DNA of 36,822 nt from Rhizobium sp. ASV20 (GCF_016429015.1 NZ_JAELTU010000064.1:1-36822), one strand, 5' to 3'; shown: positions 23,613 to 32,395, counted from the stretch's first letter. Translations and numbers: made by a program. Notes: generated from the sequence alone by a model not told the origin.

Positions 23613-24535
23613 GCTTCCCCCGTGGTGGCCGGTCGCCGTGCCCAGCCCGAGAACCAGCGGCGCTTAGGGGTGGCGGTGGCCGCATCGCGGCCGAAATGGC
23701 GTTCAAGATAATATTGGCCGATCGAAAGAACCGTGGTGCCGGCCAGATACCAGATGGCGCAGACGAACAGCAATTCGATGACGGCGCCGTTGATGAAATA
23801 GATACGCTGCGCCGCATTCAGCATCTCGCCCATGGCGATGGTGGCGGCAAGCGAAGAGAATTTCAGCATGCCGATGGCGCTATTGCCGAGCACCGGCAGA
23901 ATCAGACGCAAGGTTTGCGGAAGGATGATGCGGCGCATGGTCTGGCCAGGCGTCATGCCGAGCGTATGTGCGGCTTCCTTTTGGCCGCGATCGACGGACG
24001 CAATGCCGCCGCGTACAACTTCCGTGAGATAGGAGCCCTCGTTGACCCCGAGCCCAAGCACGGCCGCGACAAACGGCGTGACGACATCGACCATGCGGGC
24101 ATCGACGAGGCCCGGAATATGAAGCCGGGGAAAGACCAGCGCGATGTTGAACCAGATGAGAAGCTGCAGCAGCACCGGCGTGCCGCGGAATATCCAGACA
24201 TAGAGCCACGAGGCGAAGCGCAGAATCGGATTTTCCGAAAGTCGCATGATGCCGAACGCAAAGCCGAGGAAGACGCCGAGCACGAGAGCGCAGGCTGAAA
24301 TCAGCAGGGTCCAGCAGAAGCCGGTGACAATGACCCCCGCCGTCAGAAACTGCCCGACCACGGTCCACTGAATCTGTCCGACGGCGAAGGCATGGCCGAT
24401 GACAGCCAGGAGGATGAGAACAATGCCACCGCTGACCCAACGTCCAGGGTGCCGCAGGCGACGCACAGTGACCTCGGGACCAGGCAGGTCCTCAAGAGAC
24501 AATGTGGCGGTTGGTTTTGGATCAGACTGTGACAT
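23609..24535 (-). CDS. ABC transporter permease (amino-acid type)
   Basis: A 308-residue inner-membrane permease of the HisM/GlnP-like BPD family. A cytoplasmic N-terminal extension of about 35 residues is followed by helices including 'GIVLILLAVIGHAFAVG', 'GVIVTGFCWTLLISACALVLGVFLGFAFGIM' and 'VLLQLLIWFNIALVF'. The coupling (EAA-like) region is 'VDRGQKEAAHTLGMTPGQTMRRIILPQTLRLILP'. Only one permease gene is present, so it probably acts as a homodimer. ATG 24535 was chosen; an in-frame TTG at 24544 lies at the edge of the operator palindrome. It is the first gene of the leftward operon. Confidence 0.9.
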   Translation of the reverse strand: MSQSDPKPTATLSLEDLPGPEVTVRRLRHPGRWVSGGIVLILLAVIGHAFAVGQIQWTVVGQFLTAGVIVTGFCWTLLISACALVLGVFLGFAFGIMRLSENPILRFASWLYVWIFRGTPVLLQLLIWFNIALVFPRLHIPGLVDARMVDVVTPFVAAVLGLGVNEGSYLTEVVRGGIASVDRGQKEAAHTLGMTPGQTMRRIILPQTLRLILPVLGNSAIGMLKFSSLAATIAMGEMLNAAQRIYFINGAVIELLFVCAIWYLAGTTVLSIGQYYLERHFGRDAATATPKRRWFSGWARRPATTGEA

Positions 24536-24544
24536 GATTTCCAA

Positions 24545-24564
24545 TTGTAGGGTTAGGCCTACAA
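24545..24564. promoter_or_regulatory. Candidate GntR/UTRA operator
   Basis: A perfect 7-bp dyad, TTGTAGG (24545-24551), six bases, CCTACAA (24558-24564), sits just downstream of the operon's -10 box and ten bases before the permease ATG. It covers the predicted transcription start, the position expected for a repressor site. The length (20 bp) suits a GntR dimer, and the GntR gene is in this operon. Confidence 0.6.
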
Positions 24565-24565
24565 C

Positions 24566-24594
24566 TTAATAGGAACCTGATCTGATGAAGTCAA
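24566..24594 (-). promoter_or_regulatory. Sigma-70-like promoter of the ABC/BtpA/kinase operon
   Basis: On the minus strand: TTGACT (24594-24589) as -35, a 17-base spacer, then TATTAA (24571-24566) as -10. Spacing is optimal and both hexamers are close to consensus. The predicted start, near 24559, lies within the palindromic operator. Confidence 0.6.
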
Positions 24595-24626
24595 GATGAA
24601 CATTGCTCGCTTGTTGAAGCTCTCAT

Positions 24627-24877
24627 CTCGCCTTCAAGGGATCTTCCTCACTTTGTGTGGTGACCCATCAGTTGAGAGCGGTGGCATGCATTCTGCGAGC
24701 ATGCTTCAAGCCAATTCTGCCATGAAACGCATGCTTGATCGTCTTCAATCTGATGGTCTGATCTCCACATGGCCGCCACTTCACGGGAATTCCCCTCGAC
24801 TCATAGGGCCTTGCGGGTTTCGCCCACGGCAAATTCAACCACCACACAAAGTGAGGAAGACCCCCTTTAAGAGCGAG
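24627..24877. repeat. 251-bp element with long inverted terminal repeats (MITE-like)
   Basis: The left arm 24627-24661 and right arm 24841-24877 are inverted copies. The inner 20 bases (24642-24661 against 24841-24860) pair perfectly, and the outer 15 or so pair with small mismatches and gaps. About 180 bp without a convincing gene lie between. This fits a miniature inverted-repeat element or an internally deleted IS. No clear target duplication was found. It fills most of the 24595-24955 gap between the ABC operon promoter and the deoR stop. Confidence 0.6.
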
Positions 24878-24955
24878 GCGACAACGGTGACCTGAAAGGA
24901 GCTCAGTGGATGACCGAGTTCATGGAGTTGGACATCCGTCGCTGCGCGACAGAAT

Positions 24956-25711
24956 TCATGCCTTGATGAGCGAGACACCTTTCGACGTCATGGCGTCGGA
25001 GAATTCACGCGCGCAGTTCCTTTCGACGATGATGCCGTCGACCTGATCGAGGCTGATGACATCATAGGCTGAAACGGCCCCCAGCTTTTCATGCGAAGCC
25101 AGCACGATCGTCTCCGCGGAGTGCCGGCTGACGCTTCGCTTGATGGCGGCCTCTTCCCGGCTTCCCGTTGTAAGCCCTTGCTCAGGGTGGATGCCGGTGA
25201 CGCCCATGAAATAGATATCGGCACGGATATGCGCGATGCCTTCCATCGCCACGGCGCCGACGGTGACGTTGGAATGCTTGTAGATCCGACCGCCGACCAG
25301 TTCGATCTCGACGCCGGGATGATCAAGAAGTGCAACGGCAATATCGGGGCTATGGGTGACGACAGTCGCATTCAGCGCTAACGGCAATGCGCGCGCCACC
25401 GCCACCGCGGTCGTTCCGCCATCCAGGAAAACGATCTGGCCGTTTTTCACCATGGCTGCAGCGACCTTGGCTATGGCGGTCTTGTCGCTGACGGCCGTCT
25501 TTCGGCGCACCGGAAGATCGGCGAGTGCCTTCGACGCCGGCAGCGCTCCGCCGTGTACACGCTGTAAAAGTCCCTCGGCGGCCAACTCTCGCAAATCTCG
25601 TCTGATCGTATCCTCGGAGAGATCAAGCTTCCGGCTTAAATCCTTCGCCACGACCCGGCCTTCGCTGCCAAGTGTCTCAAGGATGAGCGCCTTGCGTTCC
25701 AATGTCAGCAT
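24956..25711 (-). CDS. DeoR-family repressor
   Basis: A 251-residue DeoR/GlpR-type regulator. The HTH is 'MLTLERKALILETLGSEGRVVAKDLSRKLDLSEDTIRRDLRELAAEGLLQRVHGGAL' (1-56). The sensor domain has the DGGTT sugar-phosphate loop at 97-101 and 'SRHSAETIVLASHEKLG'. ATG 25711 with AGGAAAGGG upstream gives the standard family start; upstream extension of the frame runs through the palindromic operator and is not coding. It is divergent from the Nudix gene with 85 bp between starts, so it likely represses both itself and that gene in response to a phosphorylated sugar. Confidence 0.88.
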   Translation of the reverse strand: MLTLERKALILETLGSEGRVVAKDLSRKLDLSEDTIRRDLRELAAEGLLQRVHGGALPASKALADLPVRRKTAVSDKTAIAKVAAAMVKNGQIVFLDGGTTAVAVARALPLALNATVVTHSPDIAVALLDHPGVEIELVGGRIYKHSNVTVGAVAMEGIAHIRADIYFMGVTGIHPEQGLTTGSREEAAIKRSVSRHSAETIVLASHEKLGAVSAYDVISLDQVDGIIVERNCAREFSDAMTSKGVSLIKA

Positions 25712-25731
25712 TCGATGCCCTTTCCTGAATA

Positions 25732-25774
25732 TGCACGATATTGCACGACAACAATTATCATGCAATATCGTGCA
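25732..25774. promoter_or_regulatory. Candidate DeoR operator, perfect 14-bp palindrome
   Basis: TGCACGATATTGCA (25732-25745), a 15-base spacer, then its exact reverse complement TGCAATATCGTGCA (25761-25774), centred between the deoR (25711) and Nudix (25797) starts. A 14/14 match at this position is very unlikely by chance, and long-spaced dyads are common for DeoR-family repressors. Confidence 0.65.
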
Positions 25775-25796
25775 ATACGCATGTAGGAGGAAGACC

Positions 25797-26396
25797 ATGA
25801 CGATTGCAGACAGGGTGCGGGTCGAGGAAGTGACGACGCTTTCGAATGATTGGTATGTATTGAAGAAGACGATATTCAGCTTTCTTCGGAAGGATGGTGT
25901 CTGGCAGCGGCAAAGCCGCGAGACTTATGATCGAGGCAACGGGGCGACCATCCTCCTCTACGATCTGAAGCGCCGGAAAGTACTGCTCACTCGACAGTTC
26001 CGCTATCCAACCTTCGTCAACGGGCATGACGACCTGTTGATCGAAGCCCCTGCCGGGCTCCTGGACAATGCCAGCCCGGAGGAGCGTATCCGCGCCGAGG
26101 TCGAGGAGGAGACCGGCTTCCGTGTCTCCGATGTGCGGCAGATATTCGACGCCTTCATGAGCCCTGGTTCCGTAACGGAGAGGCTGCACTTCTTCATCGG
26201 CGCCTATTCCGCAGAAGACCAGGTCTCGGAGGGCGGCGGCAATGTGGAAGAAGGCGAAGATATCGAGCGCCTCGAGCCGACAATCGATGAGGCTTTGCAG
26301 ATGATCGATGACGGGCGCATCCGCGATGGCAAGACCATCATGCTATTGCAGTATGCCGCGCTTCACATCTTCAATGATCAGCCGCATATAGGTTGA
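25797..26396 (+). CDS. nudK: Nudix hydrolase, NudK (GDP-mannose pyrophosphatase) type
   Basis: A 199-residue Nudix hydrolase closely resembling the GDP-mannose/GDP-sugar pyrophosphatase NudK. It shows 'GNGATILLYDLKRRKVLLTRQFRYPTFVNG', then the Nudix box 'APAGLLDNASPEERIRAEVEEETGF' (about 84-108), then 'FMSPGSVTERLHFFIGAYSAED'. The same AGLLDN/EETG spacing occurs in E. coli NudK. It would cleave GDP-mannose to GMP and mannose-1-phosphate in the cytoplasm. The ATG at 25797 has AGGAGG seven bases upstream. Its control by an adjacent DeoR repressor through a palindrome is a less usual arrangement. The region 26397-26662 after it holds no supportable gene. Confidence 0.85.
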   Translation: MTIADRVRVEEVTTLSNDWYVLKKTIFSFLRKDGVWQRQSRETYDRGNGATILLYDLKRRKVLLTRQFRYPTFVNGHDDLLIEAPAGLLDNASPEERIRAEVEEETGFRVSDVRQIFDAFMSPGSVTERLHFFIGAYSAEDQVSEGGGNVEEGEDIERLEPTIDEALQMIDDGRIRDGKTIMLLQYAALHIFNDQPHIG

Positions 26397-26662
26397 GCGC
26401 GAGAATGGCTCGCCGATAGCGGCATTAGAACTTGTAATGGAATCAACACGTTGATGTTGTGATGAGCGGCGAAGACCAACCGATCGAAGCGCCCGAGATC
26501 CTAAGATCTATACGGAACGCCGTCGGCGAAGATCCCGCCCTTCTTGAAAATTTCTCGTTTGCGAAAGCAGGGGTACTCCCTTCCGCATTGGTGCAGGGAT
26601 CGAATTTCAACGATTGCCGTCTATGGGTCTGCGATCGCAACCAGCGTGATTGATCTGTCACC

Positions 26663-27650
26663 ATGCCGCATAAGCATAACGCCGCCCGCCGTCATCGCAT
26701 CTGCAAGATGAAATTCACGGTGACGAACTGGCGGGAGTATGAAGCGGGCCTTCGCCATCGCGGCAGTCTGACGCTGTGGCTGACGCCGGAAGCGCTTGCC
26801 GGATGGGCTGCGCCGCGACGCACGACACGCGGCGGCCAGCCGCGCGATTCGGACCTCGCCATTGAGGCCACCTTGACGTTTGGCATGGTGTTTGGGTTAC
26901 CACTCCGTCAGGGCGAAGGATTGCTGGGTTCGGTGCTTAAGCTGATGGGACTGGATCTGCCGGTACCCGACCACACAACTCTCAGCCGGCGGGCACGGAG
27001 GGGCGATCATTTGACAGACGGCGAAGCCGCTCCGTTTCAGCAGAAGGGCCTGTGCACGTCCTCATCGATAGCACCGGGCTTGAAGTCTACGGCGCGGGCC
27101 AGTAGTTGGAGGAGAATGCGGTGCCAGATCTCGTCGCAGTTGGCGTAAGTTGCATCTGGCGCTGAATGCCGACAGCGGTGAGATCATCGCCCATGTCATG
27201 ACCGACCAAGACGCTGGTGATGCCTCGCAGGTGGAGCCGCTACTCGACCAGATCGACGCTCAGATCGGTCAGTTCACGGCTGATGGAGCCTATGACGGTA
27301 ACCCGACTTACGACGCTGTCGTCAAGCACAGCACCGATGCTGCCGTTGTTATTCCGCCCCGCGCCAACGCGGTGGAAAGGCCGGATACCGAGCCGCCTAC
27401 TCAACGAGACCAGCATATCACGGCGATCAACACGGACGGGCGAATGAAGTGGCAGACTGCGACTGGCTACGGCAAGCGTTCGCTGGTCGAGGCCGCGATC
27501 GGTCGCTACAAGTCGATCATCGGTGGCCGATTGCGCGCACGAACCTTCGGAGCGCAACAGACCGAGGTTGCCATCGGCTGCGCTGTTCTCAATCGGATGC
27601 TTGCATGCGCACACCCGAAATCAATCCGTCGCACTGGGACCACCTCGTAG
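26663..27650 (+). pseudogene. IS5-family transposase, decayed
   Basis: An IS5-family DDE transposase broken by frameshifts and a stop. 26663 onwards encodes MPHKHNAARRHRICKMKFTVTNWREYEAGLRHRGSLTLWLTPEAL... up to 'LPVPDHTTLSRRARRG'. The frame then shifts: the conserved 'VHVLIDSTGLEVYGAGQ' is in a second frame and meets a TAG where Trp is expected. 27150-27650 resumes with 'LHLALNADSGEIIAHVMTDQDAGDASQVEPLLDQIDAQIGQFTADGAYDGNPTY' and ends 'RTFGAQQTEVAIGCAVLNRML'. The product cannot be functional. Clear terminal inverted repeats were not found. Confidence 0.85.
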
Positions 27651-28067
27651 ACGACGGCATCAAAGATAAGAGTCCGAAAACTCAACGATCCCCGCACCAA
27701 CGCTTCAAGCACAGAGTCCCAATGAGACCGGCTGACGCAGACCGCGCGGACTTCAGCGCCATGTCGCCTGGCACCCTGAACAACCTGCGCACAAGCATTG
27801 AAGCCGATCGACTGTGTCGGGAATTTTGCATAATTCCTCCGCCTGTTGCTCAAATGACACGGAGTTTGTTGCGCCTTGTTACATCTGGTGCATTTCGTTC
27901 CTGGCTCGGCAAACGGCTCCTGCGATAGGGATCGATGTGATTTGCGTCGTGATTGTTGCCACCGCTTCGGGCGAAGCACCAGGGTTTCAGTCAAGGAGCG
28001 TAAAACTCACGGCCGGAATGCAATCCGCGGCATCCGTCTGTCATCGTGTCGTCGGGGGATACATTGA
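27651..28067. other. Gene-free stretch upstream of the exoprotein gene
   Basis: No reading frame here has family features. The right part must contain the promoter of the two-partner secretion operon and a leader. A purine-rich GGGGGA lies eight bases before the exoprotein ATG at 28068. No operator palindrome, terminator or IS end was recognised. Confidence 0.4.
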
Positions 28068-31000
28068 ATGGCGAATAAGACTAAAAGAGCAGATATTCAT
28101 GGCTCTTCCATCGTAAATACAGGCATGCTACGCTTCTCATTGTCGCTTCTTGCATCGACATCGCTAGTTGCCTATCCAGCCTTTGCTGGAGACGCTTTGC
28201 CGACAGGTGCATCAGTTATATCCGGCTCCGCCTCCGTTGACACGAGCGGGGCGTCGATGACGGTCACGCAGACCTCGGACCGGGCAATCGTGAACTGGAA
28301 CGGTTTCTCCATCGCAAGCGGGCATTCCGTAAACTTCTCTCAGCCCGATTCGTCGTCGGCGGTTCTCAACCGCGTAACGGGTTCGACAACGTCGGAAATT
28401 GCGGGCTCGCTGACCGGTAACGGTCAAGTCTACCTCATCAACCCGAACGGGATCGCTATTACTCCGACCGGGACGGTGAAGGTCGGAGGCGGCTTCGTCG
28501 CGTCGACACTTGATATTTCCAACGAGGATTTTCTCAAAGGGAATCTGAAGTTTAACGGTAACGGTGCTTCAGGCAGCATATCCAACGAGGGTGTCATCAG
28601 TATCGGCCGCGGCGGCTATGCTGCGCTCCTCGGCGGTACGGTGCGTAATGATGGGCTGATAGCCGTGCCGCTAGGCAGGGTCGGGATTGGTTCAGGCGAG
28701 CGTGCTGCGCTCGACCTCTCGGGCGATGGCTTCATGCAGGTTGCCGTGCCGACGAAGGCTGGTGCAGAGAAAGATGGCGCGCTTGTCGAGAACGGTGGCA
28801 AGATTGTCGCCGACGGCGGTGTTGTCGTTATGCAGGCAGCGACGGCGCGCGACACGGCGAGGCGAGCGATCAATCTTTCGGGCGTCATCGAGGCAAAGAC
28901 GATCGAAGGGCGAGACGGGGCGATCGTGCTTGGCGGCGGCGATGGCGGTGCAGTCAACGTCTCTGGAAAAGTGAAAGCTACTGCCGATAAAGGCAAGGGC
29001 GGTTCGATCAGGATCACGGGCAAAGGCGTCGCATTGAAGGGCGCCGTCGTTGATGCCTCCGGCGCGGCTGGCGGCGGAACTGTGAAGGTCGGTGGCGATT
29101 GGCAAGGCAAGGCTGGAACGCAGCGGGCAGAGAAAACCAGCATCGATCGGCAGACGAGCATTCGCGCAGATGCCGTTGAGGGTGGAAGTGGCGGCACAGT
29201 TGTTGTCTGGTCCGACAACACCACCGACTTCAGCGGTCTCATCACCGCGCGAGGCGCGGGCGGCGGCGCGGGCGGCAATGCAGAAGTTTCAGGCAAAGCA
29301 GTCCTATCCTATAACGGAACGGCCGACCTTTCTTCAAACGGGGGCACTTTTGGCAATTTGCTGCTCGACCCCTACGACGTTATGATTACCGCAAATGCTG
29401 GCGATGCATCGTCTGGTTTCGTTCCGACAGGCAATGACAGCATGATTAGCGTCGACACGCTGACGGCCGCATTGGCTCTTGCAAACGTGGAGGTTACGAC
29501 CGGAAGTGGTGGCTCCCAAACAGGCAACATAACCGTTTCAAGCAATATTACTTGGACGGCGCCTACCAAGCTAAAGCTGAGTGCCGCCAAAGGGCTCTTT
29601 ATCAACGGAAACATCACGGCTGCAGGCGCCGGCTCAGGCCTGGAGCTCCAATATGATCCCTATTATAGCGACATGTACCTTGGCCAAGGTGCATCGATCA
29701 CCCTTTCCGGGGCAAATTCGACGCTGCGCATCAACAGTCGCGATTATACCCTCATTCGCTCCATGGCCGATTTCTCCAAAGTGCGAGTTGGCAGGTTTGC
29801 ACTGGCAAACAACATTGACGCCTCGGGTACGACATATACTTCGTCCCTAGTCGGCACGCTCACTGACAACGGTGAGTTCACGGGTTTGGGACACACAATA
29901 TCCAATCTGACGATCAACGCTCCAAACAGCGACAATGTGGGGTTGTTCAGCAACCTTAGATTTGGAGCCGTAATGGATGTTCATCTTGTCAACGCAAACA
30001 TAACGGGCAAGAACAATGTGGGCGGGATAGTCGGCAATGTGGATACCGGCTCCATTGTCCTGAAATCGTCCTCTTCCGGTACGATCAATGGCGCCGACAA
30101 CGTTGGTGGTCTCGTTGGTGCAATCACCAACCAAGGCATCGTGATGTCATCCTATACAGGAGGGCAGGTCAGCGGCAAGAACTCCGTTGGTGGTCTAGTC
30201 GGTAAAGCGGATGGGTTTGTCAGAATATCCTATTCCAGCAGCGCGGTAACAGGCGGGCAAGGCGGCACGGGTGTTGGCGGCTTGATCGGCTATAATTCGG
30301 GAGAGGTAACTCAAACTTACGCGACAGGCTCGGTGACTGGCGATGTCGGTGTCGGCGGCCTTGTCGGCATTAATGACAAAGAGATATGGGATAGAACTAA
30401 GGCACTCATTTCCGGCTCCTATGCGGTCGGTCGGGTCACCGGCACGACTGCCGTTGGCGGGCTCGTCGGCAAGATTGGTGATACCAACCGCAGTGCCCCC
30501 GAAAAGAGTTCGATTGACTCAAGCTATTGGGATATCGATACGACTGGCGCGGCACTTGGGGTGGGGGCGAACGCAACGAGTTGGACGCAGCCAACGGGTT
30601 TGACGACTGCTCAATTCCAGGATTCCAATGCCTTCTACGCGCGCGCGAAGGCAGCCGGGTGGAATTTCCAGGTCAGTTGGGCGCCGTCGAGCGCAGGCTA
30701 TTACCCAGAGCTCTATCTTTTCTCGAGAGTCGTTACAGTTGCTCCCGATGCGGTCAGTTTTGCCTATGGCGATAACATCTCGAATTTGACCTCGTCTCTC
30801 TATGGGAAATCATGGGGTCAGATTTTTGGCACCACCGACAAATCCAAGTGGAACCTGCCGCAATTCACCACCACCGCGACGTCGTCATCGAATGTCGGAA
30901 AGTACGACGTTACAGTTGCGAATGGACCGGCGAACTTTGTCACAGGCACCAATCAAACCTATCGCGTCGTTTACCTGCCGGGCAGTATCAACATTACTCC

Positions 31001-32369
31001 GGCGACATTGACGGTCAAGGCTGACAATGGATCGATGGTCTATGGTGATGCCGCTCCCACTGATCTTGGCTATACGGTTTCCGGTTGGAAAAACGGACAG
31101 ACGGCCAGTTTGCTTTCCGGTGTAACTGTTAAGACTTCAGCCACATCGACATCGGGAGTGTCTTCATACTACACGACATCCACGTCCGGAGGTGTCCTCG
31201 CTGGTGATGCCAGCGGTAACTACAAGCTGGTGTACTCCAATGGCACCATGCAAGTTACACCGCGCGCCATTGCCGTCTCGGCGGATGATATTTCCAGAGC
31301 ATATGGTGATGCGAATCCGGCATTGACATACACTGTCGGTGGCGCGGGGCTGGTTAATGGTGACTCGTTAGCGGGCAAACTGGTAGCCGACGCGAATCTG
31401 ACTTCAGGTTTGGGCGCTTACGCTATCTCTCAAGGGACGTTGGCGAATAGGAACTACGCGATTACCTATACGGGCGGAAATCTGACAGTAATACCGCGTG
31501 CAATTACCGTCACGGCAAATGCCTTGTCCCGTACCTATGGCGACTTGAATCCGCAATTGACCTATACCGTCAGCGGCGCTGGCCTCGTGAACGGAGATAA
31601 GCTTGCCGGCCAACTGACGACGGAAGCCAATTCGACTTCGGGCGTCGGCACCTACGCGATTTCACAGGGGACGTTGGCAGGCGGAAATTACGCGATCACC
31701 TATTTGGGTGGTGATCTGTCGGTGACGCCTCGCGCCGTCACCGTCAAGGCAAACGACGTATCGAAGATCTATGGCGATGCAAATCCAGCGCTGACCTATA
31801 CCGCCACGGGCCTCATTAATGGAGACCTGCTCGAGGGTGATCTCGAAACGGCGGCCAATGATACATCAGGTGTCGGCACCTATGCCATTTCGCAAGGCTC
31901 GTTGGCTAATGGGAACTATGCGATCGCTTACGTGGGCGGCAACCTTGCGGTCACTCCGCGCGCACTTGCAGTGAAAGCGGATAACGTGTCCCGAGCCCGC
32001 AACCAATCCAATCCGGCGTTTACATATACGGCCATTGGACTGATCAACGGCGACATGCTCTCTGGCGGCCTTGCGACAACGGCAGGCATGAAATCGGGCG
32101 CAGGCAATTACGCAATCACGCAGGGAACGCTCGCCAACGCGAATTACGATATTGCCTATGTCGGGGGTGTGTTGACCGTGTTCGACGTCCCGACAGAGAT
32201 GGATCCTCAATCCGACAAGCCCTTGGTCGGCTCGTTCCAGACCACAGGCGTCCAGGCGATCGCAACGCTCATTCCGACCTTTACCCCCGCGCTCGGTGGA
32301 TCGGCACTTCCTGAACAATCGGGAAAGTCGACATCGGACAACGATGAAGAATCGGCAGCAGCGAACTAA
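28068..32369 (+). CDS. Two-partner secretion exoprotein (TpsA, filamentous-haemagglutinin-like)
   Basis: A 1433-residue secreted adhesin-like protein. A long signal peptide ends near SLVAYPAFA/GDALP (about 40). The TPS domain that guides secretion follows (about 45-290), with the hallmark 'VYLINPNGIAI' (about 121-131) and 'IVNWNGFSIASGHSVNFSQP'. GLUG-type repeats 'VGGLVGxxxxG' lie at about 645-805. Six MBG/YDG-like units occupy about 890-1375, the last four regular at 76-78 residues. No cysteine was seen in the chain, which is usual for proteins secreted unfolded. The C-terminal tail is acidic (SDNDEESAAAN). It is followed after 26 nt by its transporter gene. Confidence 0.92.
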   Translation: MANKTKRADIHGSSIVNTGMLRFSLSLLASTSLVAYPAFAGDALPTGASVISGSASVDTSGASMTVTQTSDRAIVNWNGFSIASGHSVNFSQPDSSSAVLNRVTGSTTSEIAGSLTGNGQVYLINPNGIAITPTGTVKVGGGFVASTLDISNEDFLKGNLKFNGNGASGSISNEGVISIGRGGYAALLGGTVRNDGLIAVPLGRVGIGSGERAALDLSGDGFMQVAVPTKAGAEKDGALVENGGKIVADGGVVVMQAATARDTARRAINLSGVIEAKTIEGRDGAIVLGGGDGGAVNVSGKVKATADKGKGGSIRITGKGVALKGAVVDASGAAGGGTVKVGGDWQGKAGTQRAEKTSIDRQTSIRADAVEGGSGGTVVVWSDNTTDFSGLITARGAGGGAGGNAEVSGKAVLSYNGTADLSSNGGTFGNLLLDPYDVMITANAGDASSGFVPTGNDSMISVDTLTAALALANVEVTTGSGGSQTGNITVSSNITWTAPTKLKLSAAKGLFINGNITAAGAGSGLELQYDPYYSDMYLGQGASITLSGANSTLRINSRDYTLIRSMADFSKVRVGRFALANNIDASGTTYTSSLVGTLTDNGEFTGLGHTISNLTINAPNSDNVGLFSNLRFGAVMDVHLVNANITGKNNVGGIVGNVDTGSIVLKSSSSGTINGADNVGGLVGAITNQGIVMSSYTGGQVSGKNSVGGLVGKADGFVRISYSSSAVTGGQGGTGVGGLIGYNSGEVTQTYATGSVTGDVGVGGLVGINDKEIWDRTKALISGSYAVGRVTGTTAVGGLVGKIGDTNRSAPEKSSIDSSYWDIDTTGAALGVGANATSWTQPTGLTTAQFQDSNAFYARAKAAGWNFQVSWAPSSAGYYPELYLFSRVVTVAPDAVSFAYGDNISNLTSSLYGKSWGQIFGTTDKSKWNLPQFTTTATSSSNVGKYDVTVANGPANFVTGTNQTYRVVYLPGSINITPATLTVKADNGSMVYGDAAPTDLGYTVSGWKNGQTASLLSGVTVKTSATSTSGVSSYYTTSTSGGVLAGDASGNYKLVYSNGTMQVTPRAIAVSADDISRAYGDANPALTYTVGGAGLVNGDSLAGKLVADANLTSGLGAYAISQGTLANRNYAITYTGGNLTVIPRAITVTANALSRTYGDLNPQLTYTVSGAGLVNGDKLAGQLTTEANSTSGVGTYAISQGTLAGGNYAITYLGGDLSVTPRAVTVKANDVSKIYGDANPALTYTATGLINGDLLEGDLETAANDTSGVGTYAISQGSLANGNYAIAYVGGNLAVTPRALAVKADNVSRARNQSNPAFTYTAIGLINGDMLSGGLATTAGMKSGAGNYAITQGTLANANYDIAYVGGVLTVFDVPTEMDPQSDKPLVGSFQTTGVQAIATLIPTFTPALGGSALPEQSGKSTSDNDEESAAAN
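31266..32189 (+). repeat. Four tandem MBG/YDG-type repeat units in the exoprotein gene
   Basis: Units at 31266-31499, 31500-31733, 31734-31961 and 31962-32189 (234, 234, 228 and about 228 nt) each encode a 76-78-residue module of the form 'A.tVkA.dvSr.YGD.NP.LTYT..GLvNGD.L.G.L...A...SGvGtYaIsQGtLan.NYaItYvGG.LtVtPR'. The last unit has lost the YGD (RARNQSNP). Two divergent units precede them (starting near 30735 and 31008). DNA identity is moderate, so the repeats are old but could still recombine. Confidence 0.8.
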
Positions 32370-32395
32370 AAAATCACAGCGAAACGGATACTGGC

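Noticed and set aside
24596..24895. A 99-residue plus-strand gene
   Set aside because: It spans both arms of the inverted-repeat element, has no family features and lies inside the operon's divergent promoter region.
27449..28067. Short frames between the IS5 relic and the exoprotein gene
   Set aside because: No motif, ribosome-binding site or consistent composition; some overlap the conserved transposase frame.
28616..29296. A 226-residue proline-rich minus-strand frame inside the exoprotein gene
   Set aside because: It is antisense to the glycine-rich TPS region, whose GGC/GCC codons read as proline/alanine on the other strand.
29900..32200. CRISPR array or phage-like tandem repeats
   Set aside because: The periodicity is 228-234 nt with coding continuity and protein-level conservation, not short identical repeats with unique spacers.
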